Positions 1 through 13,065 of a stretch of 64,000 nucleotides of DNA are shown here, one piece after another. The notes under the pieces were generated by a model. It was given only the letters and a program-made list of their open reading frames with translations. It had not been told where the DNA came from and made no database searches. The DNA comes from Mycogone perniciosa (taxonomy: Eukaryota > Ascomycota > Sordariomycetes > Hypocreales > Hypocreaceae). Where the stretch lies: positions 1 to 64,000 of the forward strand of contig JAOALB010000162.1 in NCBI GenBank assembly GCA_025331125.1, read 5' to 3'. A program made the position numbers and the translations under genes. Numbering within the stretch: position 1 is the stretch's first letter; the number at the start of each line of letters is the position of its first letter.

Positions 1-3000
1 GTTCGTGATCACTTACATACGTCCCTAATCATCAGTGATTCGGTACGTACCCTAGTGATCATGTTCTTATTGGCCTGGTCGGGTCGTGACATTAAGTAAA
101 GGGCTAGCGTTATATAAAGGACTTTATACTGCCTATCTTTTATAATAGTATATACCCCTTTAAAGATAGTATATATTAAAGTATATAGTTTCCAGTATTT
201 TAATTATCCCTCTTTCTTTAAATAGCTATTTTAATTATTTTTTAATATTAAGGTTTTATAACTAAAAGAAGTAAAATAATATAATTTCCTATATTCCCCT
301 TTAACTACTCTTTAAATTACTTTTCTTTTATCTTTATTTTACCTGCCTTTTATATTATTTATCTATTAACCTTTATTCCTTAATTCTTTATCTAATTTAT
401 ATTTATTTTATTGCCTTTATTTTACTAGCCCTTTACTTTAATACCTTTTACTTACTAAGTCTATCAAAACCAGCGCTTTATATAAATTAACGCTTATTTT
501 AAGTAAACCGCTAGGTCCCACTTTACCAAAAGTTAATATATATATTATTTATATATAGCATTAAAATATAATAAAAAGACACTAAAATAGTAAAAAAAGC
601 CTAGTAATGTAAAGCCAATAAACTATATTTTCGCTAACTATACTTTAACCTATTATTTTTAATATATAAAGCATAATAATTCCTATAATTAATAAGTTTT
701 ACTTAGCGTTTATAAAGCTAACTATATTAACCTTTTATTCCCCTGTTAATTACTTTTAGTTAGCCCTTTTATATTACTATAAAGTTATACTCGCTAAATA
801 AGTATTATCTTTAAACTAATTAAGATTTAATACAATAATTATATTATCTTTAAGTTTAATATTAATAAAGACAACCCGTTATATAAATTAAAGGGATCTA
901 TATATTAAAAGCTTATAGGAATTTCGCTTAACCTTTACTTTATATTTACTAATATTAAATTAAAATATTATTAAAAGTATAAATTAATCAATATTAAAAA
1001 GGATTAACATTTTATAAAGTATAAAACTTTAACAATTGCTTATTAATACCTTTCAGCGTTTTAATAGCTTCATCCTTTAACTTAAACTGCCTTTAATATA
1101 TATCTTTACCTCTTTTAATATTACCTTTCTCTTCGCTAAGTACTTATATATAAACTATTAATACTGCCTATAAATAAATAAATAAATAAACTATAAAAGA
1201 TTTAGCAGCTTAAACTAAAAGGCAATTTATTAAGCTTTTCTTTATTAATAGTAAATATATTTTTTAGCTAATAGCTTAATAAAATACCTTTATAGTAATT
1301 AATAAAGTATTATATATTAATAAAAACTTTAATTAAAATAAATATAATAAAATAAGTAAACTATTACTTAAAGCAGGTTTTAATTTATAGTTATTTTGTT
1401 ATTTATTATTTACCTAGTTTTTAAAATATAAATAGTCTTTTCCCTTTACTATAATTAATTTTAAATTAATAGTAAATTTATATTAATTTTTTTAAATATA
1501 CCTTTTTGTCTCTTAAATTAATCAAAAACTTCCTATATCTTCATAATATTTATAACAGCTTATTTCCTTTTAGCTTATACTTTTTAGTATTATTTTATTT
1601 ACTTTTAAGTATTTTTTATATTACTCTTTATAACCTATTAATTATTGTTACAGCATTAAACCTGCCCTCTAATAACTTATTAGCATTATATATATCCTTA
1701 TATAATAGCTTAGTCCTATACCTCCAAACCATATTCTTATAGCTTTTTGCCTTATTTAAAGCATAATAAAGATATTATTTTAACCCGCTATTCTATATAC
1801 TATAATAGTTTATACCTTCCTATAACAACTATACTATTACCCCTAGCCTTTAACCCTGCCTAAAAAGAATTAATAGAATCGCTAATAGCCTAGTTGCAAT
1901 ATTATAAAAAGCCCTATATCTTACAGGAAATTCACTAATCCCTAAGTATAGCAAGACCCTAAGCCTAAAAGCCTATATCCCTGCAGTAAAGAATATACTT
2001 TAGCCTAGCTCTATAACCTATACCTAATTCTTTAGCTTGCATTTAACCTAAACATACTAAAGTAAGAATAAAAGGCGTAAAGGGGGACCCTAGTTAAAAA
2101 GTAAGGCTCGCTAATTATTTCCGCGACCAGCTTTACATTTATACTATTTTAAAAGCTTATAATAATAACTACGATTTAACTTTATAGCTTTAAGCATTAG
2201 AACTTAAACAGTTCTTTAATATTATCTTCAACTACTTTTAAAACTAAAAATATAACTTTAATATAGCCTTAAAATAAAAAAAGGCTAAAAATACTATTAT
2301 TATTAAAAACCTAAAGCTTACTTAATATAAAGTCTAAAGCTAAAGCAATATAATTAATAAATTTATTAAAGCTAAAAGTAATAATATCTTTAAGCATTAA
2401 ACTAATAACTTTAAAAATAAATTTAATATTAAGGATAAAGATATAAAAACCTATTAATAGAAGTATATAAACTAGTGTTCTATTGTATTATATAATATTA
2501 TAATTAATATTAAATATTTTAATACCCTTTATAAATATATCCTTTATATTAATAATTAATTAAATAGTAATATTTATAATTTAATATAAAAGGCATTTAA
2601 TTATATTATAATAAAAAAGGATAACTATATAATATAAAAATAAGGAAGTAGTAAAACCCTTATTAAATTCCTAGACTTATAGTATAAAACTTTTAACCTT
2701 TTATAATCTACTGCTTAAAAGTTTAATACCTATTATATAGTAAATAAGCTATTTTAAAATTTAATTATTAAGTTTTATAAATTAATAGCCTAAGCCGGTA
2801 AAACTAATACCTAAAAGGTTAATGCCTTTTACTTTAAAGTATTTAAAAAAATAGCTGCCGCCTTTATTAATAAAAGCGATAAGCCTATAAGTAAAAACAA
2901 CTAATCTGCTTAAAGAACTTTTAGTTAAACAGTTTATAATAACCTTAAAAAGCAGGCCTATTATACTAAACTTAAAGGCAACTATAAGTTTAAAAAGCTA

Positions 3001-3728
3001 AATAGTAACTATACTCTTTAATAAACTTTACTTTAAAATAAACTAAACCCTTTAAAGTAAAAAGATATAGGCAATCTTATATAGTTAAATACTACATCCT
3101 TTACTTTATACTATAAAAAATACTAATAACTTTATAATATATACTATTACTATAGCAGCTAATATATAGTTAATAACTGTATAGAAAAGCAGAAAGTTAA
3201 TACTATAAGACTTTAAACCCTATAAGGATATAGTGGCAGCTTCCTAGGACGCAGAATATATTAAAGTAATAGCACTATAGCGCCTTAAAGCAAAGTATAT
3301 ATCCTAAGCCAGGGAAAAGGTATACTAGCATTATAAATTCTTACTTTTTAATTCCTGCAGTACTAGCACTTTTTAGCTTAAAGAAATAACTTATTATACT
3401 ATAGAAACCTATTCCTACGCTATATTAATAAAAGCAGCTTTATTAAAAGATTAGTTACCTTTAGCGATATATTTGCCTATAAAGATATAACTTTTAATAT
3501 AAAAAGGCAAGGAAAAAAGTAGCTTCCTAATAATATTACATTAAAAAGCATAATAAAATATTAAAATAGCCTATAAATCTAATGCCTTTATAAATATAAT
3601 AGATTATTATTAATAATAGACTATTAATTTTAAATACTATAGATAGCAAATTACTACTTGTTTATACTATATTATTCTTTGCGCATTTATTAGTAACTAT
3701 ATTAACCTTTCTTAATAGTAGCTGTTTA
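1..3728. other. AT-rich RIP-degraded DNA, element identity not recognised
   Basis: This stretch is almost entirely A/T with TpA steps everywhere and no believable open reading frame; the first ~95 bases are less mutated than the rest. From about 2040 to 3720 a plus-strand reading with many TAG/TAA stops has the texture of a decayed protein, with short runs such as GYSGSFLGRR near 3225, but I cannot assign a family. The density of TAG where TGG or CAG would be expected is typical of RIP. It is most likely old transposon sequence. Confidence 0.6.
97..215 (+). repeat. Direct repeat copy 1 (pairs with 12943-13060)
   Basis: About 110 bp beginning AAAGGGCTAGCGTTATATAA recurs at 12943-13060 in the same orientation. 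The first 80 bp differ mainly by C/T and G/A changes; the last 30 bp are more diverged. The two copies bracket the copia element and all unassigned sequence around it, so they may be end sequences of one older element of about 12.9 kb including its nested copia, or two independent dispersed repeats. Confidence 0.6.
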
Positions 3729-4309
3729 TATTAAAAAGGAGGGCTAAAAAGTAAGGATTTTAGTGTATTTGGGTAACCTTCCTATTTTAGCTAGACCCAG
3801 AATTAGGCCTAACGCTAGGACTGAGTTCTAGAGGAACTTCGGTGTAAGTCAGGAAATTTCTATTATCTTTAACAATAACAATTAAGCTAGGACCAGCTAT
3901 CCCGCCTACCCTAGGCTTAATATAATGGCTACAATGGCTATTGTGAAAAATCTGACTAAAATGGTTTCCTGTTTGTATAGCTGTAAGTCGATTTGGCTGA
4001 TTTCCTATATAAATGAATTTTGCGGAAAATAGGAATAGGGCTATAAACCTAATTCTACCGCTATATTCCTATTATCTAGTCGGAGGACTATTATAGAAGA
4101 TAAAGTATTGTTTTACAATCACTTCTATAATCTAGCTGTATATATACTAGATATTCTATAGCTTTTTAGCTATTAAATTAGTTATAATTTAATTATTTAT
4201 TTATTATTAACCTAATCAGACTCTTAGTCGTTTCCTTATTACTATATTATATACAGCTTCCTAGAAGCTGCATATAAATCAGGTTCAGTATAACCTTATT
4301 ATTTTAATA
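3729..4309 (+). repeat. 5' LTR of copia A (581 bp)
   Basis: Starts TATTAAAAAGGAGGG (from TGTTA, a RIP change) and ends TTTTAATA (from TAACA). It aligns along its length with 9668-10645 minus the insertion, and with both LTRs of copia B at 42988-43563 and 48717-49299. Confidence 0.9.
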
Positions 4310-6533
4310 GGTTATAAGCCTAAGAGAGTTTTCCTTAAGTCTTTATTAATAGATTTTTCTAGTGGTTACAGCACTTCCCTTAATGCTACTATAGCACTTA
4401 TAGCGGGTTTTTTATAGTACTTATCCTAGTACTTATCCTAATGCTTATATAAGCATTACTTTTAGGATTAGAGCTACTAGAAGCTATTCCTAGGCTTTTA
4501 CTGTAAATACTATTACAGTTATAGTAGTACTGCTACTATTTTCACTATTTTTAGTGATTTATATATACTATAAAGTATATTCCCTATTTTAATAGAATAT
4601 AGGTTTAATAGCAGTATAAGTTAACCTATTCAGAATCTTAATAGCCCTATTTCCTTAATTAAAGATAATACCTCTCCCTAGCAGTAAAGGGATTTATTTA
4701 TTTAAGTATAGAATATAAAATAAAAGCTTTAGGCATAAAGGGCTTTTACTAAAATAGTTAAGGCATAGTTAAAGGGTTAAAATAACACTATAACTTAATT
4801 ATTTAATACTTTAACTAGCCTAGCTACTGCTATATTAAAGCTTTAATAATAGACTATTAGTTTTATATAAGTTAATCCTATAGCCCTTATTTTAATGCCA
4901 ATACAAGCTCCTACTCCTATTCCTATACTAATCTAGGTTCTATTTTTATCTATTCCTTAACCCTAGAATACTATTTCTACTTTAAATAGTAGTTTTATTA
5001 AAGACGCATTAAAAAAGGTCTATAGCTTTCTAGAAAGCTATAAGTTAGTAGGCCCTAATAACTTTAATTAATGGAAACAGTCCTTAAATATTATACTAAA
5101 GGCTATAGATTACTATACTTTTATAGAAAATCCTATAGTTGCTAATTCTTTATTTAATTTAAAATAGGCCCTATTACTTATACTAATTAAGGATAGTTTA
5201 ATAGCTATTCTTGCTATATCTATTATTTAGATTTAAAGCCTAAAAGAAGCATTTTTAGTATTAAAGAGATAATATAATTACTTTAATACTCTATAAAGAG
5301 ATTCCCTTTATAGGGAATTTCACTTATTAAATTATAGTAATTATAAAAGATCTTTAGCTGAATTTAATATTACTTTTAACGGCTTATTAGCTAAGCTAGC
5401 TATTTTAAAGGTTAATATTAATATACTAAACTAAATAAATTAATATTTAAATTCTTTAGAAAAAAGTTATCTTTAATAGGCTAAAAGAATTAAAGGAACT
5501 ATTAGATTTAGTAAAGCTATTAGGCAATTTACTAAAGGTTTTAACATTTAGTTCCTTATAGCAGATATATTAAAAGAGACTAGGAATCTATCTTTTACTA
5601 TATATAAAGTTAATAAAGCTTTAGGCCCTTTTAAGTCCTTTAATTAAAAAAGCTTTTATTTTTAATAAAAGGAAAGGAAATTAAAAGAATTAATAAAACT
5701 AAAAGTAAACTATAAAGGATACTGCTTTTATTAGTATATACTATCTAGCTATTAGGGAGTATAGCTTAGAAAGGCTATTAGAAGAGTCTTTTACTAAATT
5801 TATTAGCAGTTTAAATAGTAATCGACATCTTCTATATACCCTAAACGCTAAAAAAGGAAAAAAATCCTTTAATCCTTCTAAGCCTTCTAAATCTTTTAAA
5901 AAACCTAAACCCCCTAGACTCTCTATTTAAAATACTCTATTATATAATACTAAATCTATAGTTTATATAGTTAATTCTAGGAAATAGTTTATAGACTATA
6001 GACTTAATAACAGGGATTTAAGTATTATCTATACTATTAAGGGCCCTATTACCCTTAAAGGAATAGGTATAGCCACTTTTACTATCTTTAATAAAGATAA
6101 TAACTATAAAAAGATAAAATTGCTAAATACCTTTTATTGCCTATAACTAGATATAAACTTTATAAGTAGTTTAAGGTATTATTAAGCTAGAGGATATATA
6201 CAGTATAATACTTTTGTTATAAAAACTATATAGCCAATAAAGCTATTAAATCCCTTAAAATATAGTTTTTTCTTTACAATTAAAAGATATACTACACTAT
6301 ATAGCTATATAAATAGCTATAGAGCTTATAGCTTTATATAAGTTTAAATTCCTACTAGTAGTAAAGAAAAGGCTTAGGAATATATCGCTATTCCAGAAGT
6401 AACAGCTTCGAAAAAACAACCAACTAAATCTAGTTTTAGGCTTATAAAGAAGAATAATCTTAAAGGAAAGGATCTCTTTAAACTCCCTAAAACCCTAGGC
6501 TAAATAAAGGAAGAGGGGCCTTATATACCCCTA

Positions 6534-6716
6534 TTGCCTAAAGAAATAGGGGGGAATAAGCCTATAAAGGATACCTTTATAGAGGAAAGGCCTTATATAC
6601 CTAGGGAATCCTTTATTACCGAAAATCTAGAAGTTATTAAGCTATTTAAACTAGAGGGAGATACTATTATTAATAGTAATTCTAGCTATAAGCTGCTAAA
6701 TTTAGCCCTTTTATAG
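6534..6716 (+). pseudogene. Open fragment of copia polyprotein before the GAG-pre-integrase domain
   Basis: This 60-codon open stretch lies in the frame of the copia polyprotein. Its stop at 6714-6716 is a TAG standing where the conserved tryptophan of the LWHKRLG motif is expected, and the next codons read HKRLGYISL. It is therefore an internal piece of the retrotransposon polyprotein closed by a TGG-to-TAG mutation, not a small gene. The matching part of copia B (about 45590-45780) is more damaged. Confidence 0.85.
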
Positions 6717-9667
6717 CATAAAAGACTAGGTTATATTAGTTTAAGTTTATTAAAGAAAACTGCTAAAATAACTACTGGAATTCTTAACTTTAATTCTATT
6801 AAAGAGGCTAAATTCTATTGCCTAGTATATAATAAAGGAAAAGCTATTAAAAGGCTTAATTTAAAGCTAATTCCCGATTTAATAGCCTCTTTAAATTATC
6901 TAAAAGCTAATACTTTCTCTATAAAGCCAGTGCTTTATAATAAGGCCCCTATTAGTCTTTTAATTATTAATAGAAAATTAAAATATAGGTGGCTAATCCT
7001 TTTAAAAGATTATAGTGGACTTACCTTTTTAGCTACTATATAAAGCTTTATAAATAGCCTAAAAACGCAGTATAACCAGTATTTTAAAGAATTTTACTAT
7101 AATAGCGGAAAGGAAATTAATTAGGAACTTTAAACATAGTTCTTTTCTTTAAGAATTATATATTCTTATAGCAGCCTTTATATTTATAAACAGAATAGTT
7201 TAATAAAACGCTTTATTAAAGTTTTATTAAATAGGCTATAGGCTATTATTATAGCAGCTAAACTGCCGCTATATCTCTAAAATTTTATTATTACTGCAGT
7301 TTTTAAATTAATTAACTATATAGCTATTACTAATAGGGACTTTACCCTTTATTAAGAATTATATAAAGACCTAGACTTTAATAAAGATTATAAACTTAAT
7401 CTGTAAAGATATAAGATTATTAACTTTTATTATAAGGTATTTATTCTGCAAAAATAAAGGGCTAAAGGCTATAAATTAGCCTTTAAAACTAAAACTAGGA
7501 GACTACTAGCAGTCTTAAATAGTAACACCTACCTTATCTATATTCTAACTAGATATATAGTCTTTAAATCGTTAACTATAAAGCTATATAAAGATAAGAT
7601 TCTTAAGCTTTAAATCTTAAAGCCTATTATAGGTTAGGATAATAAAGAATTAAAGGGAGAAATAAAGCTAGGTTCTATAAATTAAATAATTCCTAGCTTT
7701 TAAGATATTAATCCTTTACTCCTTAACCCTATTCTAAAAGGAGTACCTACTACTATTCCCTTTATTCCTATACCAGTTATATAAGACTCTGCAGTTATAG
7801 AGGATCCTATAGATATAAATATATCTTATTTTCTCTATAATAGTATTAAAAAGTTAGCCTTTCCAGCCGCTACAGTACAAGACCTATAAACGCTTAAGCA
7901 AGTACTTTATAATCTTAATAAAATTAAGTAACTAAAAGCAATTTATAGTGAATTTGACTAGCTAGTTAAATAATATACCTTTACCTTTATTAAGTATAAC
8001 AGTATTCTTAAAGGCAGGAATCCTATTATTAGTCGATTAATTTTAAAGACTAAAAAAGACTAAAATAATAAAATAGTAAAATTTAAAGCTAAACTAGTTG
8101 TTAGGGGTTTCTAATAACTAAAAGGAATAAATTTTAACTAAATATTCGCTTTAATAGCTGTTCCTTTTACTTGGCGGCTTTTATTAGCCTTAGCTATTAT
8201 CTATAACTAGGAAATTAAATAAATCGACTTTATTAATATATTCTTTAATGGGATACTTAAAGAGACTATTTTCCTAAACTTCCTTAAAGGATTTAAAGAC
8301 TATATTAATTAAGCTTCCTTTAAAATGAAGTCTATTTTTAAAAGGCTAGGTTATAACTTTAATATAAATTAAGTTATTCAGTTACAGAAAGCTCTTTATA
8401 GCCTAAAACAGTCCCTTAAAGAATAATAATAGGCTTTATAAGCTTTAGGAAATAAACTAGGATATAATCCTTTAATTTCTAATTCTGCTATTCTCTATAA
8501 TCTAAATAATAGTATTTTTATCGTTACTTATATAAATAACTGTCTTTTTATTAAATTAAATAAAGAAGTTATAGCCTAGTTAAAGCTAGCTTTTAATAAA
8601 GTCTATACTATAAAAGATAAAGGCCCTGCGTCTTTTTTTTTAAGGGTTTAAATAGTTAAAGATAGAAAAAGAGGCCTTTTTTAGCTTTCTTAGAAATAAT
8701 ATATTATGAAAGCTATAAAGCTTTTTAACCTTTAAACTCTAAGCCTATTTAATTACCTTTATAGCCCTTTATTTTAGCTAATAAAACTACAATTAAACTA
8801 AATAAAGCTAATACTAAGCTTTTTTAAGCTATTATTAATACTATTATTTACCTAATAACTTATACTTGAATAAATATTAGCTTTCGAGTCTAGTAGCTAG
8901 CTAAATAATTTTAAAGCCTTTATAAAAAGCATTTGAATATAGCCTATAACCTATTACAGTATTTAAATAATACCTAGGATCCAGCTATTTAATATACTAG
9001 AAAGTCTAGCCCTATACCTATTAGCTATTACAATAGTGATTTTACTAAGGATAAAGAATCAAGCAAATCGACTTATAGCTATATTATTATAGTTGCTAAT
9101 AGGCCAATTAGCTAGAAATTAAAAAGGCGCTTAATTATCTATCTCTCTATATTAAAAGCAGAGTTTATAGCTTTTATAGAAGCTATTAAAGAGATTTAAT
9201 AGCTTATTAGCCTATATAAAGAGGTAGATCGACTAATTAAACAGCTAATCTTATTACTTAACGATAATAAAGGTACTATTTCTACCTTAAATAACCCTAC
9301 CCTTTATAATTAAATAAAATATACTCTATTACAGTTTAATTATATTAAGGAATAGTTTAAAAATAGTATTATTATAATTAGCTATCTAAAAACTAGTAAA
9401 ATAGTTACTAATAGGCTTACTAAACCTCTTTTAAGTCTAAAATTAAAGAATTTTATAAATCTCTTTAATTTTAAAAATTTACTTAAAGTATATACCTAAA
9501 GTCCTTACCTTTCTTATAGCTATTAGCTATTTTATAGTTATTAACTATCTTTATTACTTTCAGCTATATTAGTAATCCTTTTTATTTTTATATTCTAGTT
9601 ACTTTCCTATATTTAGATCCTATATTTACTTTAAAGTTATATAAGATAGTCTTTATTTTAAAGGGAG

Positions 9668-10645
9668 TATTAAAAAGGAGGGCTAAAAAGCAAGGATTTT
9701 AGTGTATTTAGGTAACCTTCCTATCCTGGCTAGACCTGGAATTAGGCCTAACGCTAAGACCAAGCTTTAATGGAACTTTAGTATAAGTTAAGAAATTTCT
9801 ATTATCTTCAATAATAATAATTAAACTAAGACCAGCTACCCCGCCTACCCTAAACTTAATATAATAGGCATAATAGCTATTGTAAAAAATCTAACTAAAA
9901 TGGTTTCCTGTTTATATAGCCGTAAATTAATTTAGATAATTTCCTATATACATAAATCTTGCGGAAAATAAAAATAAGCCTATAAACCTAATTCTGTTAC
10001 TCTATTTTTATTATTTAGTTAAAGGACTATTATAAAAGATAAAGCTATTATTTATATAATTACTTTTATACTAGCTGTTTTGTTGGGGGTAACTAATATA
10101 CCTAATATATTCACAGTCCTTTTTACTAGCCTACCCAAGTAAAGTTAGTTGCTTATTAAAGCAACTACTAGATTAGGGAGGCATAAGACTATAAAGATAA
10201 ACAGATAGACCTAGTTTAACAAGCATTAACCCGCGTTCTCCCTTAATACACTACCCCTACCTGTATTTTCACAGCCGTTAAGGCGTAAAGAGGTAACCGT
10301 TAGTTACTTTCGACTGCAGATATCATGATTAAATGATTCGCAGTATCTTTTAGCCCTTATATTACTTAATTACGGCTTTGTGGTTCTATTAAGAGCGCGG
10401 TTCCCGCGCTTTATTCCGGTTATTGTTGGTGTGTGTATGTGTTTAGAGCGCTGATTCCCCCTTAATAAACTGTATATACACTAGATATTCTATAGCTTTT
10501 CAGCTATTAGATTAGTTATAATTTAATTATTTATCTATTATTAACCTAATTAAACTCTTAGTCGTTTCCTTATTACTGCATTATATACAGCTTCCTAAAA
10601 GCTGTATATATAAATAAGGTTTAGTATAACCTTATTATTTTAATA
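9668..10645 (+). repeat. 3' LTR of copia A, 583 bp plus a 395-bp insertion footprint
   Basis: Begins TATTAAAAAGGAGGG directly after the polypurine tract and ends TTTTAATA. Total length is 978 bp. Removing the 391-bp insert and one 4-bp duplication gives 583 bp, the same as the 3' LTR of copia B. Confidence 0.88.
10079..10469. mobile_element. 391-bp non-autonomous element, copy 1 (MITE-like), little mutated
   Basis: Inserted in the copia A 3' LTR between two CTGT tetramers (10075-10078 and 10470-10473); the uninterrupted sister LTR has CTGT once. The ends are imperfect inverted repeats: TTTGTTGGGGGTAA on the left, and TTTATTAAGGGGGAA when the right end is read on the minus strand. It has no coding capacity. 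Internally AGCGCGG-TTC-CCGCGCT (about 10393-10411) forms a 7-bp hairpin. It is clearly less AT-rich than the copia around it, so it arrived after most of the RIP or escaped it. An inverted second copy of exactly 391 bp lies at 41124-41514. The core TGTT...AACA ends could suggest a solo LTR, but the CTGT duplication fits the longer ends. Confidence 0.8.
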
Positions 10646-13065
10646 GTATTGAAAGGTTATTAATATATTAATAAGCTTAAAAGGTATTATTAAATATTTA
10701 AAGTAGCTATAGTATATTTAAAATATAGTTTTTTATTTACTTTTTTCTTTAATTTAAATATAATTATATACTTCTGTTATATTAGTTTTTAAAAAATATT
10801 AAGCGCTTTAAATATAATTAAAGATCTTTAAAATAAAGGGTACAAAGTAGTAAATCTCTTTTATTACCTTTTTTAATTTATAATAATTAATATATAGCTA
10901 TAATATATTATTTTTCTTTAATATAAAAGAGATAAGCGCTTTTACTAGGCTTTTTAAAAGGCAGATTTATCTTTTTACTAAGTTTTCTTTAAAGTAAATA
11001 TAATGTTTTTTAAGTTTATATAAAAAAGAGTAAATAAATACTGCTATATAAAGGCTAAATCTTTAATAAAAAGTTAATTAAATAGTTTACAGCTTTATAC
11101 TGCAGTAATATATTAATATAGGCTAAATTAAATACTTTTATAAGGGTGTAAAACTATATAGAAATATTAATAGTAAATCCTTTATTTATTACTTTATTTT
11201 TATTTAGCAATTAACAGTATTTATTTAATTTAATAACTATAGATATTTAAGCTAAACTTTTATGTACTGCTTAAAATTTATATAGTAGTAAAATCTTTTA
11301 ATCTTTTTATTAATATTTAAAGTATTAATATTAATTAATAAAGCTAATATAAATATAATATTTTATTAACATTAATATTTTTAATAATATAAAGTTATTT
11401 TAAAAGTATAAATTATAATTAATATTAATATAAATATATATAAATTATTAAATAATACTTTAAAAGTTAATAAACTATATTAAAGAAATACAAGTTTTTT
11501 TATAGCTTTAAAGTTAAATATCTTTATAGGTATTTAATAAAGTTAATATATTTAAATAAAGACTATATTAATAAAGTTGATTTTAATATAGTTATTAAAG
11601 CCTATATAAGTTTTAATTTATATTTGCCTTTAAATTATAACAAATCTATAAAAGTAAGTTTTAATTTTAATATTTATTTATTTAATTATAGTAAAGCTAT
11701 TTACTATAATTATTAATTATTTCCCTGCCTCTTTTTATAATTAATTAAATATAGGTATATAGGTATTAAATGTTTAATACTATTATAGCAGAAGTAATAT
11801 TAAAGCTTTATATTTTAAAGTATAGCTATATTATTTAAATATATTATAATATTATTATATTTATCATTTATAAGTAAATTATAGTTAAATCCTTAAAGAC
11901 ATTTATAAAAAAAGGTTTAAAGGTTTAGTTTTTTTTATTTCCTTTTTTAATATAGTTTTACTGCATTTTAAAAATAAATAATAAATAAAACTATTTCTTT
12001 TTTAATATTAAAAATATCTTTATAATATATTTTAATTTAGTTTTATAATTTTATTTTAAATTTTATATAAAAATTAAAAGTATATCTCTTTCTTAATTTA
12101 TATAAAACTTTATTAAAGTCTAGCCTTTATATCAATAAATATATTTAAATTATATAATAAATTAAAGTTTTTAATTTCTTAAAATCTTTAAATATTATCT
12201 TATTTTATTTTATATAGCTTAGTTAATTATCTTTAATTTCCTTTTATTAAATAGGTAAGTATTTATTAAAGTATCGCTATTATCCCAATCTATACTTAGT
12301 ATTTATATTATTAAAAGTAAGTAAAATATACTTTAAGTCCTTTTAAAACTTTTATAGCGCTTTATTAAAGGTTTATTTTAAATTGCTAAATTATTTATTT
12401 TAAGCGCAAAGGTTGCCTTTAAAGTAAAGCTAAGTAATATTCCTAATATAGATTTCTCTTTAACTATTATTTAATAAAGTATTTAAGCTTTAGTAGTATT
12501 GTAATTATAATTTACAGGTTAAAGAGATATTATTTAGCTAGCGCTTAAAGACCTATTCTTTTTCTTTAAAGTTAAAAAGTAGCTTTAATTAATAAGTTTA
12601 TTTATTAATATAGGTATATTTCTCTTATATATTATTTTATATAGGGTTATCTTATATTCTATCCTATATAGGGTTATCTATAGTATTATTAAAGCCTATA
12701 GTTAAATTAATAGGTATATATATATTAATTATAAGCTTATTAGTATTTCTTTTTATATTTATTAATATATTGGCTATAGTAAACTACTATATTATTACGA
12801 TATTAACTTAAATAACCTATAAAGAAGTTTCAGAATTATTATAAAGGGTTAAGCTAAGTAAGTATAATATAAATAACAAAGTATTATAAAACTTAAATTT
12901 ACTGCTTTATTAATTTATATACAGCTAGGTTAATATAGTTAGGCAAAGGGCTAGCGTTATATAAAGGACCTTATACTGCCTATCCTTTATAACAGTATAT
13001 ACCCCTTTATATATAGTATATACCAGGGTATATACTCTTTAGTGTTATAAAAAAAAGGGATATTA
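10646..13065. other. AT-rich RIP-degraded DNA, unassigned
   Basis: No open reading frame or conserved protein motif could be read with confidence on either strand. The last ~25 bases (AAAAAAAAGGGATATTATAT) match the 3' internal end and polypurine tract found just before the LTRs at 28807 and 59575, so at least the right end belongs to a gypsy element of the C/D/E family whose 5' part lies further left or outside the window. Confidence 0.55.
12943..13060 (+). repeat. Direct repeat copy 2 (pairs with 97-215)
   Basis: It starts AAAGGGCTAGCGTTATATAA and retains more C/G than copy 1 (for example GGACCTTATACTGCC). It contains a small inverted repeat, GTATATACCC ... GGGTATATAC. It sits directly upstream of the gypsy polypurine tract and LTR. 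Confidence 0.6.

Larger units (their letters stand above)
3729..10645 (+). mobile_element. Ty1/copia LTR retrotransposon A, RIP-inactivated
   Basis: Complete structure with a 5' LTR, an internal region, an AAAGGGAG polypurine tract at 9660-9667 and a 3' LTR. Reading through stops gives the copia order: GAG-pre-integrase (HKRLG just after 6716, its expected W now TAG), integrase core about 6950-7400, RVT_2 reverse transcriptase about 8020-8650 (KAKLVVRGF, then IDFINIFFNG where LD..AFLNG is usual) and RNase H about 9060-9500 ending in NRLTKP. Integrase preceding reverse transcriptase identifies copia rather than gypsy. The flanking pentamers (GTTTA, GTATT) do not match, so the target duplication is lost or was altered. 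The 3' LTR holds a 391-bp later insertion. A sister copy lies at 42988-49299. Confidence 0.93.

Noticed and set aside
1506..1742. 78-codon open frame with a leucine/tyrosine/asparagine-rich hydrophobic product
   Set aside because: The composition is what random A/T-rich sequence encodes; no motif, no partner, surrounded by RIP-type DNA.
2040..3728. DUF3435/tyrosine-recombinase (Starship captain) idea for the unassigned coding texture
   Set aside because: No conserved R..H..Y arrangement or other captain landmark could be read.
10081..10467. Solo LTR interpretation of the 391-bp element (TGTT...AACA ends)
   Set aside because: Both copies share TTT/AAA beyond those ends, and only the longer ends leave matching CTGT duplications. 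Not fully excluded.
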